Of a stretch of 64,000 nt of DNA, positions 18,948-28,166 are shown one piece after another. Both the position numbers and the translations under genes were made by a program. Source of the stretch: Pedobacter sp. Leaf194. Lineage in GTDB: Bacteria; Bacteroidota; Bacteroidia; Sphingobacteriales; Sphingobacteriaceae. Numbering within the stretch: the first letter of the stretch is position 1; each line of letters begins with the position of its first letter. The notes under the pieces were generated by a model. It searched no databases. It was not told the origin of the DNA and saw only the letters and a program-made list of their open reading frames with translations. The stretch covers positions 248,001-312,000 of the forward strand of contig NZ_LMPU01000010.1 of assembly GCF_001423945.1 (NCBI RefSeq). Direction: 5' to 3'.

Positions 18948-19160
18948 ATGATAGACCCAGAAAACGAGGAATATTCTAACGACCCTAATGATGCGTTGCG
19001 GAGAGAGGATGATACTGAAAACATTAACGAATTAGATGGTGACGATACCAACATAGAGCATGATAAAAATATGTTGGAACAAGCTGATGAAGCTTCAAAA
19101 GCATCATATGAACTAAATCTTGATGATTTAAAAGATGATGACAACACCTCAAATGATTAA
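18948..19160 (+). CDS. Small acidic protein, function unknown
   Basis: 70 residues, strongly acidic: almost a third are Asp or Glu, with many Asn. No signal peptide or membrane segment. There is no motif I recognise. The composition is consistent with a disordered protein. The ATG is preceded by an AT-rich region and the gene lies between two terminator hairpins (18779-18814 and 19164-19210), so it forms its own transcription unit. That placement is the main argument that it is real. Confidence 0.6.
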   Translation: MIDPENEEYSNDPNDALRREDDTENINELDGDDTNIEHDKNMLEQADEASKASYELNLDDLKDDDNTSND

Positions 19161-19163
19161 ACT

Positions 19164-19210
19164 AAAAAGCCGAAAGTAACAGCTAAATACTGCTAACTTT
19201 CGGCTTTTTT
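19164..19210. terminator. Bidirectional terminator
   Basis: AAAAGCCGAAAGT and ACTTTCGGCTTTT form a 13-bp stem with A-rich and T-rich ends on both sides. It lies between the convergent acidic-protein gene and the thioredoxin gene, so it can serve both. Confidence 0.85.
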
Positions 19211-19234
19211 AAGGGATATACTTCTACCTAAATC

Positions 19235-19768
19235 TTACTTAGCTTTGGGTTTATATGTTTCGGGATTGACTGCCGCAACTGTCCACCCTTTTAAAAATGA
19301 TATCGTTTTCTTTACGTCGTGTCCCACTTTCTTTTTTCCATTTGCTGAAATCTCATCCGTTTCCAGGTATGCAGAATTCTCTATATGCAAAACTTTTCCT
19401 TTTCCGTCTAAAACTACAAAAACCGGATAGCCGAAACGATTCGGGAACCCAAGGTACTTCATAGCCTCATCGTTGTGGTGGTCTTTATCCCAGTTTACCA
19501 AAACATATTCGTAATTATCGTTGATGGTTTGTTTTAAAACCGCAGTTGTATCAACCAAATTATGAAAAGCTATGCACCAGGAACACCAGTTGCCACCAAC
19601 CTGAACTAACACATGTTTGTTTGCCTTTGCGGCTTTTTCAGTTGCAGCTTTCAAATCTGCCATAGCATTGGCTTCAGGATTGTAAATATGAACGCCCTCT
19701 GTTTTTGCCTGACTAAAAGCGGTAGCTGAAATCAGAACCGCAGCTACTATTGTGAACAATTTTTTCAT
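19235..19768 (-). CDS. Exported thioredoxin-family protein (CSWC active site)
   Basis: 177 residues with a Sec signal peptide at 1-20 (MKKLFTIVAAVLISATAFSQ). The active site is NWCSWC with Cys62 and Cys65. The cis-proline segment is FGYPVFVVLDGKGK near 113-126. The order fits thioredoxin_7-type periplasmic thiol oxidoreductases. The mature protein would sit in the periplasm and act in disulfide reduction or exchange. It is the last gene before the shared terminator at 19164-19210. The partner is not evident from the neighbours. Confidence 0.88.
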   Translation of the reverse strand: MKKLFTIVAAVLISATAFSQAKTEGVHIYNPEANAMADLKAATEKAAKANKHVLVQVGGNWCSWCIAFHNLVDTTAVLKQTINDNYEYVLVNWDKDHHNDEAMKYLGFPNRFGYPVFVVLDGKGKVLHIENSAYLETDEISANGKKKVGHDVKKTISFLKGWTVAAVNPETYKPKAK

Positions 19769-19862
19769 AATCTTTTGAGTATTAAGGCAAAAATAAAAAA
19801 GTCTACAAACTTAATAGAGTACCAACGAATTCTTTACAGAACAAATACAATATACAAAACCA

Positions 19863-19870
19863 TATCTTTG
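19863..19870 (+). promoter_or_regulatory. -7 element (TATCTTTG) of the TatD gene
   Basis: TATCTTTG matches TAnnTTTG and is 7 nt before the ATG at 19878, again giving a leaderless or nearly leaderless transcript. No convincing -33 box is in place. Confidence 0.5.
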
Positions 19871-19877
19871 CCTTGTT

Positions 19878-20534
19878 ATGGATTTTCTAGATGTACATAC
19901 GCATAAAACTGCCAGGCAAAAAGGTGTGGAAAGTATCCAAAGTTTGTCGTTAACCAGTGATGTATTTCTTGCGATGCCGAAAACCCGGCCCATATCGCTT
20001 GGTTTGCATCCATGGTATGCGCAGTTAGATAAACTAGACATCCAACTGAAATACTTGAGCGTTTTGGCTAAACAACCAAATGTAAAATTAATTGGCGAAT
20101 GTGGTTTAGACAAACTTAGAGGCGAAAGTTTGGAGAATCAAACCTTAATATTGACGCAACAGGTCACTCTGGCACAGGAACTGAACAAACCATTGATTTT
20201 ACATTGCGTTAGAGCATTTGCTGAACTGATTTTATTGAAAGAAAGACTAGAGATTAGTGTTCCGATGATTATCCACGGTTTTAACAAGAGTGAAGAGTTG
20301 GGCAGGCAACTAATTAACAAGGGATTTTTGCTTTCATTCGGACAAACAATTCTAAAACAGGATTCTGGAGCAGCAAAATTGCTTGCACAAAACGAAAACT
20401 TTTTCTTGGAGACGGATGATTCTGAGATAACGATTGAAGAGATTTATCAGGCCGCAGCAAATTTAAAAAAATGCTCGGTTGATGAACTCAAAGCACGTAT
20501 TTTTGCAAACTGGAAAGAATTGAATTTATTATAA
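19878..20534 (+). CDS. TatD family metal-dependent hydrolase
   Basis: 218 residues, shorter than the usual 255-265. Metal-binding positions are visible: DVHTHK at residues 5-10, GECGLD near 74, LHCVRAF near 113, IIHGF near 135 and LETDDSE near 176. TatD enzymes are DNases or related phosphoesterases with a TIM-barrel fold. The short length comes from a compact linker rather than from lost ligands. Bacteroidota often place a short TatD homologue next to the tRNA t6A dehydratase gene, as here (20840-21634). Start is ATG 19878. Confidence 0.85.
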   Translation: MDFLDVHTHKTARQKGVESIQSLSLTSDVFLAMPKTRPISLGLHPWYAQLDKLDIQLKYLSVLAKQPNVKLIGECGLDKLRGESLENQTLILTQQVTLAQELNKPLILHCVRAFAELILLKERLEISVPMIIHGFNKSEELGRQLINKGFLLSFGQTILKQDSGAAKLLAQNENFFLETDDSEITIEEIYQAAANLKKCSVDELKARIFANWKELNLL

Positions 20535-20608
20535 AAGAAGTGCAGTGGAACTCAGAACCCACAATAACTCCAAGGATTTGCATTGGTGCGTGTTTCCACG
20601 GTAAATAT

Positions 20609-20826
20609 CCACAGAACACAAAAATCACAGAGCAAAGAAAATATTCTGTGTAAATCTGTGCTTCCGTGGCAAAAAATAAACCGCCACAGAAACACAAAAA
20701 TCACAGAGCAAACAAAATATTCTGTGTAAATCTGTGCTTCTCTGGCAAAAAAATAAACCGCCACAGAAACACAAAATTCACAGAAGCAAATAGAATATTC
20801 TGTGTAAATCAGTGTTTCTTTGGAAA
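20609..20826. repeat. Three-unit tandem repeat, each unit an imperfect palindrome
   Basis: Units begin at 20609, 20684 and 20761 with CCACAG and run about 75-77 bp. Each has CACAGA in its left half and TCTGTG in its right half, so a unit can pair with itself. Unit 3 is the most diverged. The array sits just before the start codon of the TcdA-type gene, where the reading frame stays open by chance. A single related half-unit (TTCTGTGTTTCCTTGG) occurs at about 30360. Confidence 0.85.
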
Positions 20827-20839
20827 GAAAAATGCAATT

Positions 20840-21634
20840 ATGTCTGATACAACCTGGCTTTCACGCTCCGCCCTACTATTAGGAAACGATGGAATTGATA
20901 CTCTACAATCGAAACATGTTTTGGTTATCGGCCTCGGTGGCGTCGGTTCGTTCGCTGCTGAGTTTATTTGCCGCTCGGGCATTGGAGAAATGACCATCGT
21001 CGACGGTGACGTGGTTGACCCCACCAATCGTAACCGACAATTACCGGCCTTGGCAACAAATCATGGCATAAGCAAGGCGGAGATAATGGAAGATCGTTTG
21101 CGCTCCATAAATCCTGAGCTGAAACTGCATGTAGTAAAAAGTTTTCTTACGCCTGAAAAGTGTCGAGAAATCCTCGAATCGAAGTTTGATTACATAATGG
21201 ACTGCATTGACAGTGTTATGCCAAAAATAACGCTACTTTCTACGGCACTGGAAAAAAACATTCCAATTGTAAGTTCCATGGGCGCTGGTGGTAAAATAAA
21301 CCCAACGAAATTGAGGATTACGATGTTGCCTGATACCTATCAATGTGTTTTTGCGAGTTACGTTCGCAAACGGCTAAATAAGCTTGTTGGCGCCGACAGG
21401 ATAAAAGCTGTTTTTTCTACCGAACAAATGGATAAAAATTCAATGATTATGACCGACGGCAGCAATTTCAAACGGTCGGCTTATGGAACAGTGTCTTACC
21501 TTCCGGCTGCCTTCGGTGGCGCATGCGCTTCGGTCGTAATCAGGGATTTATTAGGCATGCCGATTGAAATGGCCGAACGCCCGGCTAGAATTAGCCACAA
21601 GGTTTTAGCAAAAAAGAAAAAGAAAGGTATTTAG
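20840..21634 (+). CDS. tcdA: tRNA threonylcarbamoyladenosine dehydratase (TcdA-type E1-like enzyme)
   Basis: 264 residues from ATG 20840. This ATP-dependent enzyme cyclises t6A at position 37 of ANN-decoding tRNAs to ct6A. The Rossmann motif GLGGVGSFAAEFICRSG is at about 33-49, DVVDPTNRNRQ at about 61 and MDCIDSVMPK near 115. The C-terminal CASVVIRDLL is typical. An open frame extends upstream to 20666, but that part is the tandem repeat translated and carries no homology, so I chose the internal ATG. Function follows from family, not from experiment on this gene. Confidence 0.88.
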   Translation: MSDTTWLSRSALLLGNDGIDTLQSKHVLVIGLGGVGSFAAEFICRSGIGEMTIVDGDVVDPTNRNRQLPALATNHGISKAEIMEDRLRSINPELKLHVVKSFLTPEKCREILESKFDYIMDCIDSVMPKITLLSTALEKNIPIVSSMGAGGKINPTKLRITMLPDTYQCVFASYVRKRLNKLVGADRIKAVFSTEQMDKNSMIMTDGSNFKRSAYGTVSYLPAAFGGACASVVIRDLLGMPIEMAERPARISHKVLAKKKKKGI

Positions 21635-21748
21635 TTTTTTGCTTCAGACCAAAGAGTAAGCAACTCGCCCACCAATTTGTTGATACTATGATTTCGGGAA
21701 AATTTTAAATTGTTGTAAGTTTAAAATTCTGAAAAGCAAAATCATTTT

Positions 21749-24700
21749 ATGCCTCAACCCCTCAAAATTCTGCAAGCTTCTGCCGGTTCCGGGAAAACAT
21801 TCAGTTTAACCGCCCACTATCTTACTTTGCTATTTTCAGGCGAAAATAAGTACCGCGAAATCCTGGCCGTAACATTTACAAACAAGGCTACGGAGGAAAT
21901 GAAGTCGCGAATTCTGGAAGTGCTTGTCGGACTAGCAAAGGGCGATCCATCCAAAAAAATTGAAGATTACCGTAAGCTTATTTTACTTGCCTACCCGGAA
22001 CTAAAACCCGAAGGGTTAAAGCTGAAAGCAGATAACATTTACCGAAAAATTCTGCACGATTACAGTCGCTTTTCTGTGAGTACGATCGACGGTTTTGTAC
22101 AGAAAGTAATTCGTGGTTTCGCTTTTGAGCTTGGTTTAAACGCAGACTATAATTTAGAAATGAATTATGATAAAGTTAAGGATGATTTGGTGAACAAACT
22201 CGACGAGGCTTTAAACGACAATAAACAACTATTGCAATGGATTATCGATTTGGCTATCGAACGCATTAGCGATAATAAGAGCTGGAACTACAAAACTGAG
22301 TTATATAATCTTATCGGAGAAATTTTCTCTGAAAGATTTCAGGTTTTTGAAGCTGCTGTTGAAGCCTTAGGATTAGAAAACATTGACGAACTTTTTAAAA
22401 GGTACATTACCATAACAAAGGATGAACTCAAAAATTTTGAAGGTGAAATCGTTCAATTGGCAACCGATGCACATACCGCACTCGAAGTTTTAGGGGTAGA
22501 AAACGAGCAACTTAAAGGAAAGTCGAAAAGTCCTTTAACAAAACTAATTGCAGTTGCCCGGGGCGATTTTTCTAAAATTGAATCGCTTTTTAAGTTGATT
22601 GATAACCCCGAAGAATGGTTCCAGAAAAACGCAAATGTTCAGGAGGTTTATGAAACCATAAATCCCATTTTACAAAAGATTAAAGCACATTACGTGGCGC
22701 ATTTGCCAAATTATCAGCTCGCCATAGCTTTCAACAAAAACCTCTATTATTTAAGGTTGATGCAAGAAATCGCAGTGCTTTTAAAGGAATACAGGGCAGA
22801 AAATGATAACCTTTTAATCAGCGATGCGCAAAAGTTAATATCCGGAATTACCGAAGATGCAGGAGACAATCCATCTTTCATTTGGGAAAAAGTTGGTAAT
22901 CGTTACCGGAATTTTCTTTTTGATGAATTTCAGGATACTTCAACCAGTCAGTGGGGAAGTTTCAAGTCGCTTTTAACCAATGCTATTGCTACTCCAAGCC
23001 TTGATTTAACAGATCATTTAATTGTTGGCGATACAAAGCAATCTATTTACCGCTGGCGAAATGGCGACTGGAATATTCTGCACAAACATGCGAGATTGGA
23101 TGTTGGTGCACATAATGTTATCGAAGAAAGTTTAGAAGAAAACTATCGTAGTGCCGAAAATATTATCACATTTAATAATTTCCTTTACCGCTCTATACCG
23201 GCAACGCTTCAGAATGAATTGAACCAAAACCTGGAAAGTAAACCTGGAAGCATCTCGGCATGGTGGGCTGGCGAAAAGTATGATTCCATAATTACCGATA
23301 TTTACGCAGGTTCTACCCAAAACTTCGCAACCAATACGCTAAAAGGTGGAACCATAAAGATTAAAAGGTTTGGTAAAGATAATGCGCCAGACGAGCCTCG
23401 CTTTACCGAAACCGTTTTTAGGGAAATCGCTTTAGATGATATCATTAAGGAAATTTTTCTGTTGAAAAACGAACAAAATTATGCCTTAAAAGACATTGCA
23501 ATATTGGTTCGTTCCAATAGTGAGGCAATGCTCACAGTTCAAAAACTGATGGAACAAAAATTACCTGTACTGTCGGGCGATGCGCTGTTGATTTCCAATA
23601 ATACCGCTGTGCAACTTATTATCAACACGTTAAAAACCTTAATTGGTTTAGATGCGCAAACGGCGTTATACAAAGCCAATTGTATTGCGCTTTATCATGC
23701 TCTACATGAAAAAGAAGTTCACGCAAATCTTTATCTAAACCTCAACAATGTTTCTTTAAGTACCTTAAGTAACGTTTTGCCGCCATCGCTTTGCGAAAAC
23801 TGGCAATCTTGGTTACAACTTCCGTTGGCAGAATTAGTTGAAATCTTGCTTGAGGCTTACAACCTGAAAAATTTGAGTCAGCACCTGCCCTATTTGCTTG
23901 CTTTTAGAGATTTAACGGCTAACGCCGGAAAACTTGGCGAAAAGGGGATCATTTCATTCCTGACCTGGTGGGATGAAGACGGTGTGAAAAAGTCGCTTCC
24001 ATCGCCAGAGGGTGCAGATGCAATACAGATAATTACCATTCATAAATCGAAAGGCTTGGCATTCAGGGCTGTTTTCGTGCCTTTTTGTAATTGGGAAGTG
24101 AAGGGTAAAACAAATTCGACATTCTGGGTTTCATCAGAAGATACCGCCTACAAAGAACTTCGCGGAATTCCTTTAAAATATAATGAGGCACTGGCAGATT
24201 CGTCTATCGCAAAAGCATATTACGAGGAATTGCTCTATAATAATATGGATGCTTTGAACATGCTTTACGTGGCCACAACGAGGTCTAAAGATTATCTTTA
24301 TATAGCTACAATGGCTAAGAAAGAACCAAAATTATCGAATATGGGCGACGTTATTAACCACACTTTCGATGACCAGTTTGACGAAACCGGCATTTATGAA
24401 ATCGTAGATTATGTGGCGACTGACAACAAACATGATGATACAAATTTCATCAATTTAAAAAGTTACCCAACCACTACCCGGCTATCCGAACTTTATGTTT
24501 CATCAGAAGAAAAGCATTTAAAACATCTGGTGAACATTGAAAAATCGGGTAGAAAAGGCTCCTTGCTGCACGATATTTTAGCGAGTGCTACCACCGAAAA
24601 CGGGGTTGAAGATTATACCTCCAACCTTGTTTTACAAGGCATAATTAAGGAGGAAGAAAAACAGAAACTGGTTGATTCTGCCTTGGAGGTTTTAAATCAT

Positions 24701-24967
24701 CCAGAGCTTAAAGAAATTTTAAGCAGCGCAACTGAAAGCATTACCGAGAAAAACATTATCGATGCTAATGGCAAACTTCACCGACCAGACCGCGTATTGA
24801 TTAATCCCGATGAAGTTATCATTCTTGATTATAAATTTACTTTGGAGGAGAGCGACAGCCACATTAAACAGGTAGATTCCTATCGGAATTTGCTTAGTGA
24901 AATGGGTTACCGCAATATTAAAACCTATCTTTTTTACGCAGTTAAAGGCAAACTCAAGTTAGTTTAA
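21749..24967 (+). CDS. AddA-like UvrD-family helicase with C-terminal nuclease domain
   Basis: 1072 residues. Superfamily 1A helicase motifs are visible in order: Walker A ASAGSGKTF at 10-18, AVTFTNKATEEM near 50, DEFQDTSTSQW near 392, GDTKQSIYRWR near 427, IHKSKGLAFRAVFVPF near 765 and YVATTRSKDYLYI near 840. A PD-(D/E)XK-type nuclease segment lies near the C-terminus (HRPDRVLI, then VIILDYKFT). Together with the next gene this forms an AddAB-type complex that processes double-strand breaks for RecA loading. Spacing to the partner is 3 bp, so they are co-translated. RecB-like is an alternative name. Confidence 0.9.
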   Translation: MPQPLKILQASAGSGKTFSLTAHYLTLLFSGENKYREILAVTFTNKATEEMKSRILEVLVGLAKGDPSKKIEDYRKLILLAYPELKPEGLKLKADNIYRKILHDYSRFSVSTIDGFVQKVIRGFAFELGLNADYNLEMNYDKVKDDLVNKLDEALNDNKQLLQWIIDLAIERISDNKSWNYKTELYNLIGEIFSERFQVFEAAVEALGLENIDELFKRYITITKDELKNFEGEIVQLATDAHTALEVLGVENEQLKGKSKSPLTKLIAVARGDFSKIESLFKLIDNPEEWFQKNANVQEVYETINPILQKIKAHYVAHLPNYQLAIAFNKNLYYLRLMQEIAVLLKEYRAENDNLLISDAQKLISGITEDAGDNPSFIWEKVGNRYRNFLFDEFQDTSTSQWGSFKSLLTNAIATPSLDLTDHLIVGDTKQSIYRWRNGDWNILHKHARLDVGAHNVIEESLEENYRSAENIITFNNFLYRSIPATLQNELNQNLESKPGSISAWWAGEKYDSIITDIYAGSTQNFATNTLKGGTIKIKRFGKDNAPDEPRFTETVFREIALDDIIKEIFLLKNEQNYALKDIAILVRSNSEAMLTVQKLMEQKLPVLSGDALLISNNTAVQLIINTLKTLIGLDAQTALYKANCIALYHALHEKEVHANLYLNLNNVSLSTLSNVLPPSLCENWQSWLQLPLAELVEILLEAYNLKNLSQHLPYLLAFRDLTANAGKLGEKGIISFLTWWDEDGVKKSLPSPEGADAIQIITIHKSKGLAFRAVFVPFCNWEVKGKTNSTFWVSSEDTAYKELRGIPLKYNEALADSSIAKAYYEELLYNNMDALNMLYVATTRSKDYLYIATMAKKEPKLSNMGDVINHTFDDQFDETGIYEIVDYVATDNKHDDTNFINLKSYPTTTRLSELYVSSEEKHLKHLVNIEKSGRKGSLLHDILASATTENGVEDYTSNLVLQGIIKEEEKQKLVDSALEVLNHPELKEILSSATESITEKNIIDANGKLHRPDRVLINPDEVIILDYKFTLEESDSHIKQVDSYRNLLSEMGYRNIKTYLFYAVKGKLKLV

Positions 24968-24970
24968 GCT

Positions 24971-27841
24971 ATGCAGATGAAACCATTTTTACAAGAAGTT
25001 GCAGAAGATTTAGTTGCCAGATTTGGAAATCAACTGGAAAACTGTGCTATAGTTTTCAATAATAAAAGGCCTGCTGCGTATTTGCAAAAACATTTCGCCG
25101 ATATTATCGGCAGGCCATTTTTTAGTCCTTCGTTTTTTACAATTCAGGAGTTTTTTGCCTGCTCTACCAGTTATAAAATTGCCGATTTTTACTTACAGTT
25201 TTTCACGCTGCACCAGCTCTACAACCAACTTTTAGCAGAAGAAAAACTGGAAACCATTTCGAGTCATAAGTTTTTCCCTCTGGCTAAAATCATTTTGAGT
25301 GATTTTAATCAGATCGATGCCGACTTAGTTGATGCAGAAAAGCTCTACCGCGATTTGGAAGATATTTCGGTAATTAACCAGGATTTCGATTATTTAAGTG
25401 CGGAGCAGTACCAGTTCCTATCTCAATTCTGGACTTCCTACTCTGAGGGCAAGCATAAGAAACAGCAGGAATTATTTATCAAAATGTGGCGAAGGATGCC
25501 AAAATTGTACAATAAATTCCATGATGCGTTAAAAAAGCAAGGTTATTTAACCAATGGCTTAGTTTATAGACATCTCGCAGATGATATCATAAGCCACCAT
25601 GAATTTATTTCTAATTTTGATAAAGGGAAAATTATTTTCGTTGGATTTAATGCCTTAAGCAGTGCTGAGGCGAGAATTTTTACCCAGTTACAAGAGGCAG
25701 AAAAAGCGCTTTTTTACTTCGATGCGGATGGTTATTATTTAGATGATACCGCCCAAGAGGCTGGTTTGTTTCTGAGAAAGAACTTAAATCTGCTCGGACT
25801 GAAAAATGAGTTTGCAAACCGTGTAAGTTTAATGAAAACGGGCAAGCATGAAGTTAATGTGTTTAAGGTTCAGGGGCAATCGGCGCAAGCGAAAATTCTC
25901 AATAATATTTTAGAAGAAGATTATACAAATGCGGAAACGGTAGGTAAAACGGTGGTGGTTTTAGCGGATGAAAGCCTGTTGATTCCCACATTACAAACCA
26001 TCCCGACGAGTTATAACGGTACACCAGTCGACCTTAATGTAACGATGGGTTTTGCGCTATCTACATCAAGCATTTTCGGCTTGGTTGATTTGTGGTTAAC
26101 CAGTCAGCTGGAGATTTTGCAGGCCAGTAAAGTAACCTACAAAAATGTTGAAGCTTTTTTAACACATCCGTTAACTGGGTTAACGCAAAAAATGCGTGAT
26201 AAAATCATGACTGCGTTGCTCGAAGAAAATCAGGTTGAGATTGACCACAAACGATTGTTGCGGCAGAGTGGTTTATTTGAAATCTTCTATAAAAAAATTG
26301 AAAATCCTCAGTCGGTTGTTTCCAGTTTATTAGAAGTTTTAGATTTTGTTTTAACGAGATTATCCAACGCAAAAACACTAAAGAAAATTGATGCCGAACT
26401 CTTTGTAAAAACCATTCAGGAACTGAACCGCTTACATGATACCTTCAATAATCACATCGGAATGGAAGAAATTCCGTTTGTGATATATCTGGTTCAGAAA
26501 TCGCTGCAGGCGATTGCAGTTCCACTCTCCGGCGACCCGCTGAATGGAATTCAGGTGATGGGTTTACTGGAAACGAGAAATTTAAATTTCGACAAAGTGG
26601 TAATTCTCGGGTTCAATGAAGGAATCATTCCTAAATCATCCATAGGAAATAGCTTTATCCCCGATTCTATCCGCCGCGTTTATGGCCTGCCAGTGCTCGA
26701 AAATCTCGATGCAATTTCATCTTACATGGTTTATAGGTTAATGCAGCGGGCAAAAAGCATTAATTTAGTGTACAATAGCCTAACCGATGAATCGACTTCG
26801 GGCGAAGCCAGTAGAATATTGAAACAACTGGAATATGAGAGTGGTTTCGACTTTACTTACAATGAACTTAACCTCGAAGTAAAAACTGAACAGTTTAAAG
26901 AGGTTCAAATTGAAAAGACTGGCAACGACTTTATCCAAGGGAAACTGAACCGCTACCTGAATAAAACGAAATCGCTGTCTCCATCGGCATTAACACAATA
27001 TATTTCCAATCCAATCGACTTTTTCTTCAATTATATTGCAGAAATAAAAGAGCCCAAGGAAATCAGCGCAGTTGTAGAGGCAAATGAAATTGGCTCAATT
27101 TTGCACAAAGTGATGGAATATTTCTATGCCGATTTAAAAACCGCAGAAATTACCGAAGAGCGAATTACGGCGCAGCGAAAAAAAGTGCCGATGTTAATTC
27201 AGAAAGCTTTTAACGCAGTGATGTTTAAACATCCTGATTTGGTAATGGAATATAAGGGTATGCAAAAAGTTATTCTTGCGATTGTTGATGCTTACGTAAA
27301 TATTATTCTCAATCAGGATATTTCGCAAACGCCGTTTACTATTATCAGTTTAGAACAAAAAGTTGAGGCCGAAATAACTTTTCCGCTTAATGGAAAAGAA
27401 GAAAGCATTAAAATTTTCAGTTATATTGATAGGGTTGATGTTAAAGATGGAGTAACAAAAATCATCGATTATAAAACCGGAAGTGATAAACTGACTTTTA
27501 AAGATGTAGATGAACTTTTTAATTCGGACGGAAAACACATCAACAAAGCACTTATCCAGACTTTGCTTTACACATATGCTTATGAGCAATTCGCCGGTAA
27601 AACCTGCGTAGAACCAAATCTGTATATCGTAAAAACCATGAACGACCCAATTTATGGTGGCGTTTGGTTTAAATCTAACAGACAGGTTTTGCGGGGAGAT
27701 TTTCTTGAAGAAATTAAACCTTTGTTTTTAGCCAGACTTAAGGAAAAACTAAGTGAATTATTTGGCTCACCGTATTTTGAGGCCAGCGAAATCCCCGACA
27801 ATTACAAATATTCCATTTATAAAACTTTGTTTGGAAAGTAA
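24971..27841 (+). CDS. AddB-like PD-(D/E)XK nuclease subunit
   Basis: 956 residues, partner of the preceding helicase. The N-terminal half is helicase-like without a working Walker A, as in AddB. The C-terminal nuclease has SILHKVMEYFY near 710 and IDRVDV with KIIDYKTG near 820-835 (the Asp and Lys of the active site). AddB of Bacillota carries an iron-sulfur cluster around the nuclease; here the segment that would hold a cysteine reads YISNPIDFFFNYIA near 676 and contains none. I infer a cluster-free nuclease. Start is ATG 24971, with ATG 24977 equally possible. Confidence 0.85.
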   Translation: MQMKPFLQEVAEDLVARFGNQLENCAIVFNNKRPAAYLQKHFADIIGRPFFSPSFFTIQEFFACSTSYKIADFYLQFFTLHQLYNQLLAEEKLETISSHKFFPLAKIILSDFNQIDADLVDAEKLYRDLEDISVINQDFDYLSAEQYQFLSQFWTSYSEGKHKKQQELFIKMWRRMPKLYNKFHDALKKQGYLTNGLVYRHLADDIISHHEFISNFDKGKIIFVGFNALSSAEARIFTQLQEAEKALFYFDADGYYLDDTAQEAGLFLRKNLNLLGLKNEFANRVSLMKTGKHEVNVFKVQGQSAQAKILNNILEEDYTNAETVGKTVVVLADESLLIPTLQTIPTSYNGTPVDLNVTMGFALSTSSIFGLVDLWLTSQLEILQASKVTYKNVEAFLTHPLTGLTQKMRDKIMTALLEENQVEIDHKRLLRQSGLFEIFYKKIENPQSVVSSLLEVLDFVLTRLSNAKTLKKIDAELFVKTIQELNRLHDTFNNHIGMEEIPFVIYLVQKSLQAIAVPLSGDPLNGIQVMGLLETRNLNFDKVVILGFNEGIIPKSSIGNSFIPDSIRRVYGLPVLENLDAISSYMVYRLMQRAKSINLVYNSLTDESTSGEASRILKQLEYESGFDFTYNELNLEVKTEQFKEVQIEKTGNDFIQGKLNRYLNKTKSLSPSALTQYISNPIDFFFNYIAEIKEPKEISAVVEANEIGSILHKVMEYFYADLKTAEITEERITAQRKKVPMLIQKAFNAVMFKHPDLVMEYKGMQKVILAIVDAYVNIILNQDISQTPFTIISLEQKVEAEITFPLNGKEESIKIFSYIDRVDVKDGVTKIIDYKTGSDKLTFKDVDELFNSDGKHINKALIQTLLYTYAYEQFAGKTCVEPNLYIVKTMNDPIYGGVWFKSNRQVLRGDFLEEIKPLFLARLKEKLSELFGSPYFEASEIPDNYKYSIYKTLFGK

Positions 27842-27921
27842 GCTGGCTAAAGCCATTTTAGTTAATTAGTTATCCGTTGGTTGAAACCATCGGTAAGGAA
27901 TATAGCTGCTTGATATCGATT

Positions 27922-28164
27922 TGAAAAGAACAAACCGTAGCTAAAATTGCAAAATTGATTAAAGGAGAACCTGCCCACTGGAAATAATGACAAACTACTT
28001 CCTGAAACCTTTACTTGGCAGGACGATTATTTCGCAGTTTCTGTTAGTGAATCCAGTTAGAGATTGTCAATAATTATATATGAAACTATCATAGTAAAAA
28101 AACTTTTCAAGCTGAGGTAAAAGAGTTCGTCGATAAATTTAAATTTGAAATACCAAAGGAGTAA
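27922..28164 (+). pseudogene. Remnant of a REP-associated tyrosine transposase (RAYT / IS200-like)
   Basis: Three pieces in different frames make a recognisable RAYT C-terminal half. Piece one reads KEQTVAKIAKLIKGEPAHW (27922-27978). After a +1 shift piece two reads LLPETFTWQDDYFAVSVSES. Piece three ends KKTFQAEVKEFVDKFKFEIP before TAA at 28162. Stops and frameshifts separate them and the catalytic N-terminal half is missing. In Bacteroidota such proteins end with this Trp-Gln-(x)-Tyr-Phe-Ala pattern (family knowledge). It sits directly before the acetyltransferase start and is the only transposase-derived sequence I see in the window. Confidence 0.75.
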
Positions 28165-28166
28165 AA

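Noticed and set aside
20609..20826. CRISPR array
   Set aside because: Units are contiguous with no unique spacers, and no cas gene is in the window.
20666..20839. N-terminal extension of the TcdA-type protein
   Set aside because: The extension is the tandem repeat read in frame; the family N-terminus fits ATG 20840.
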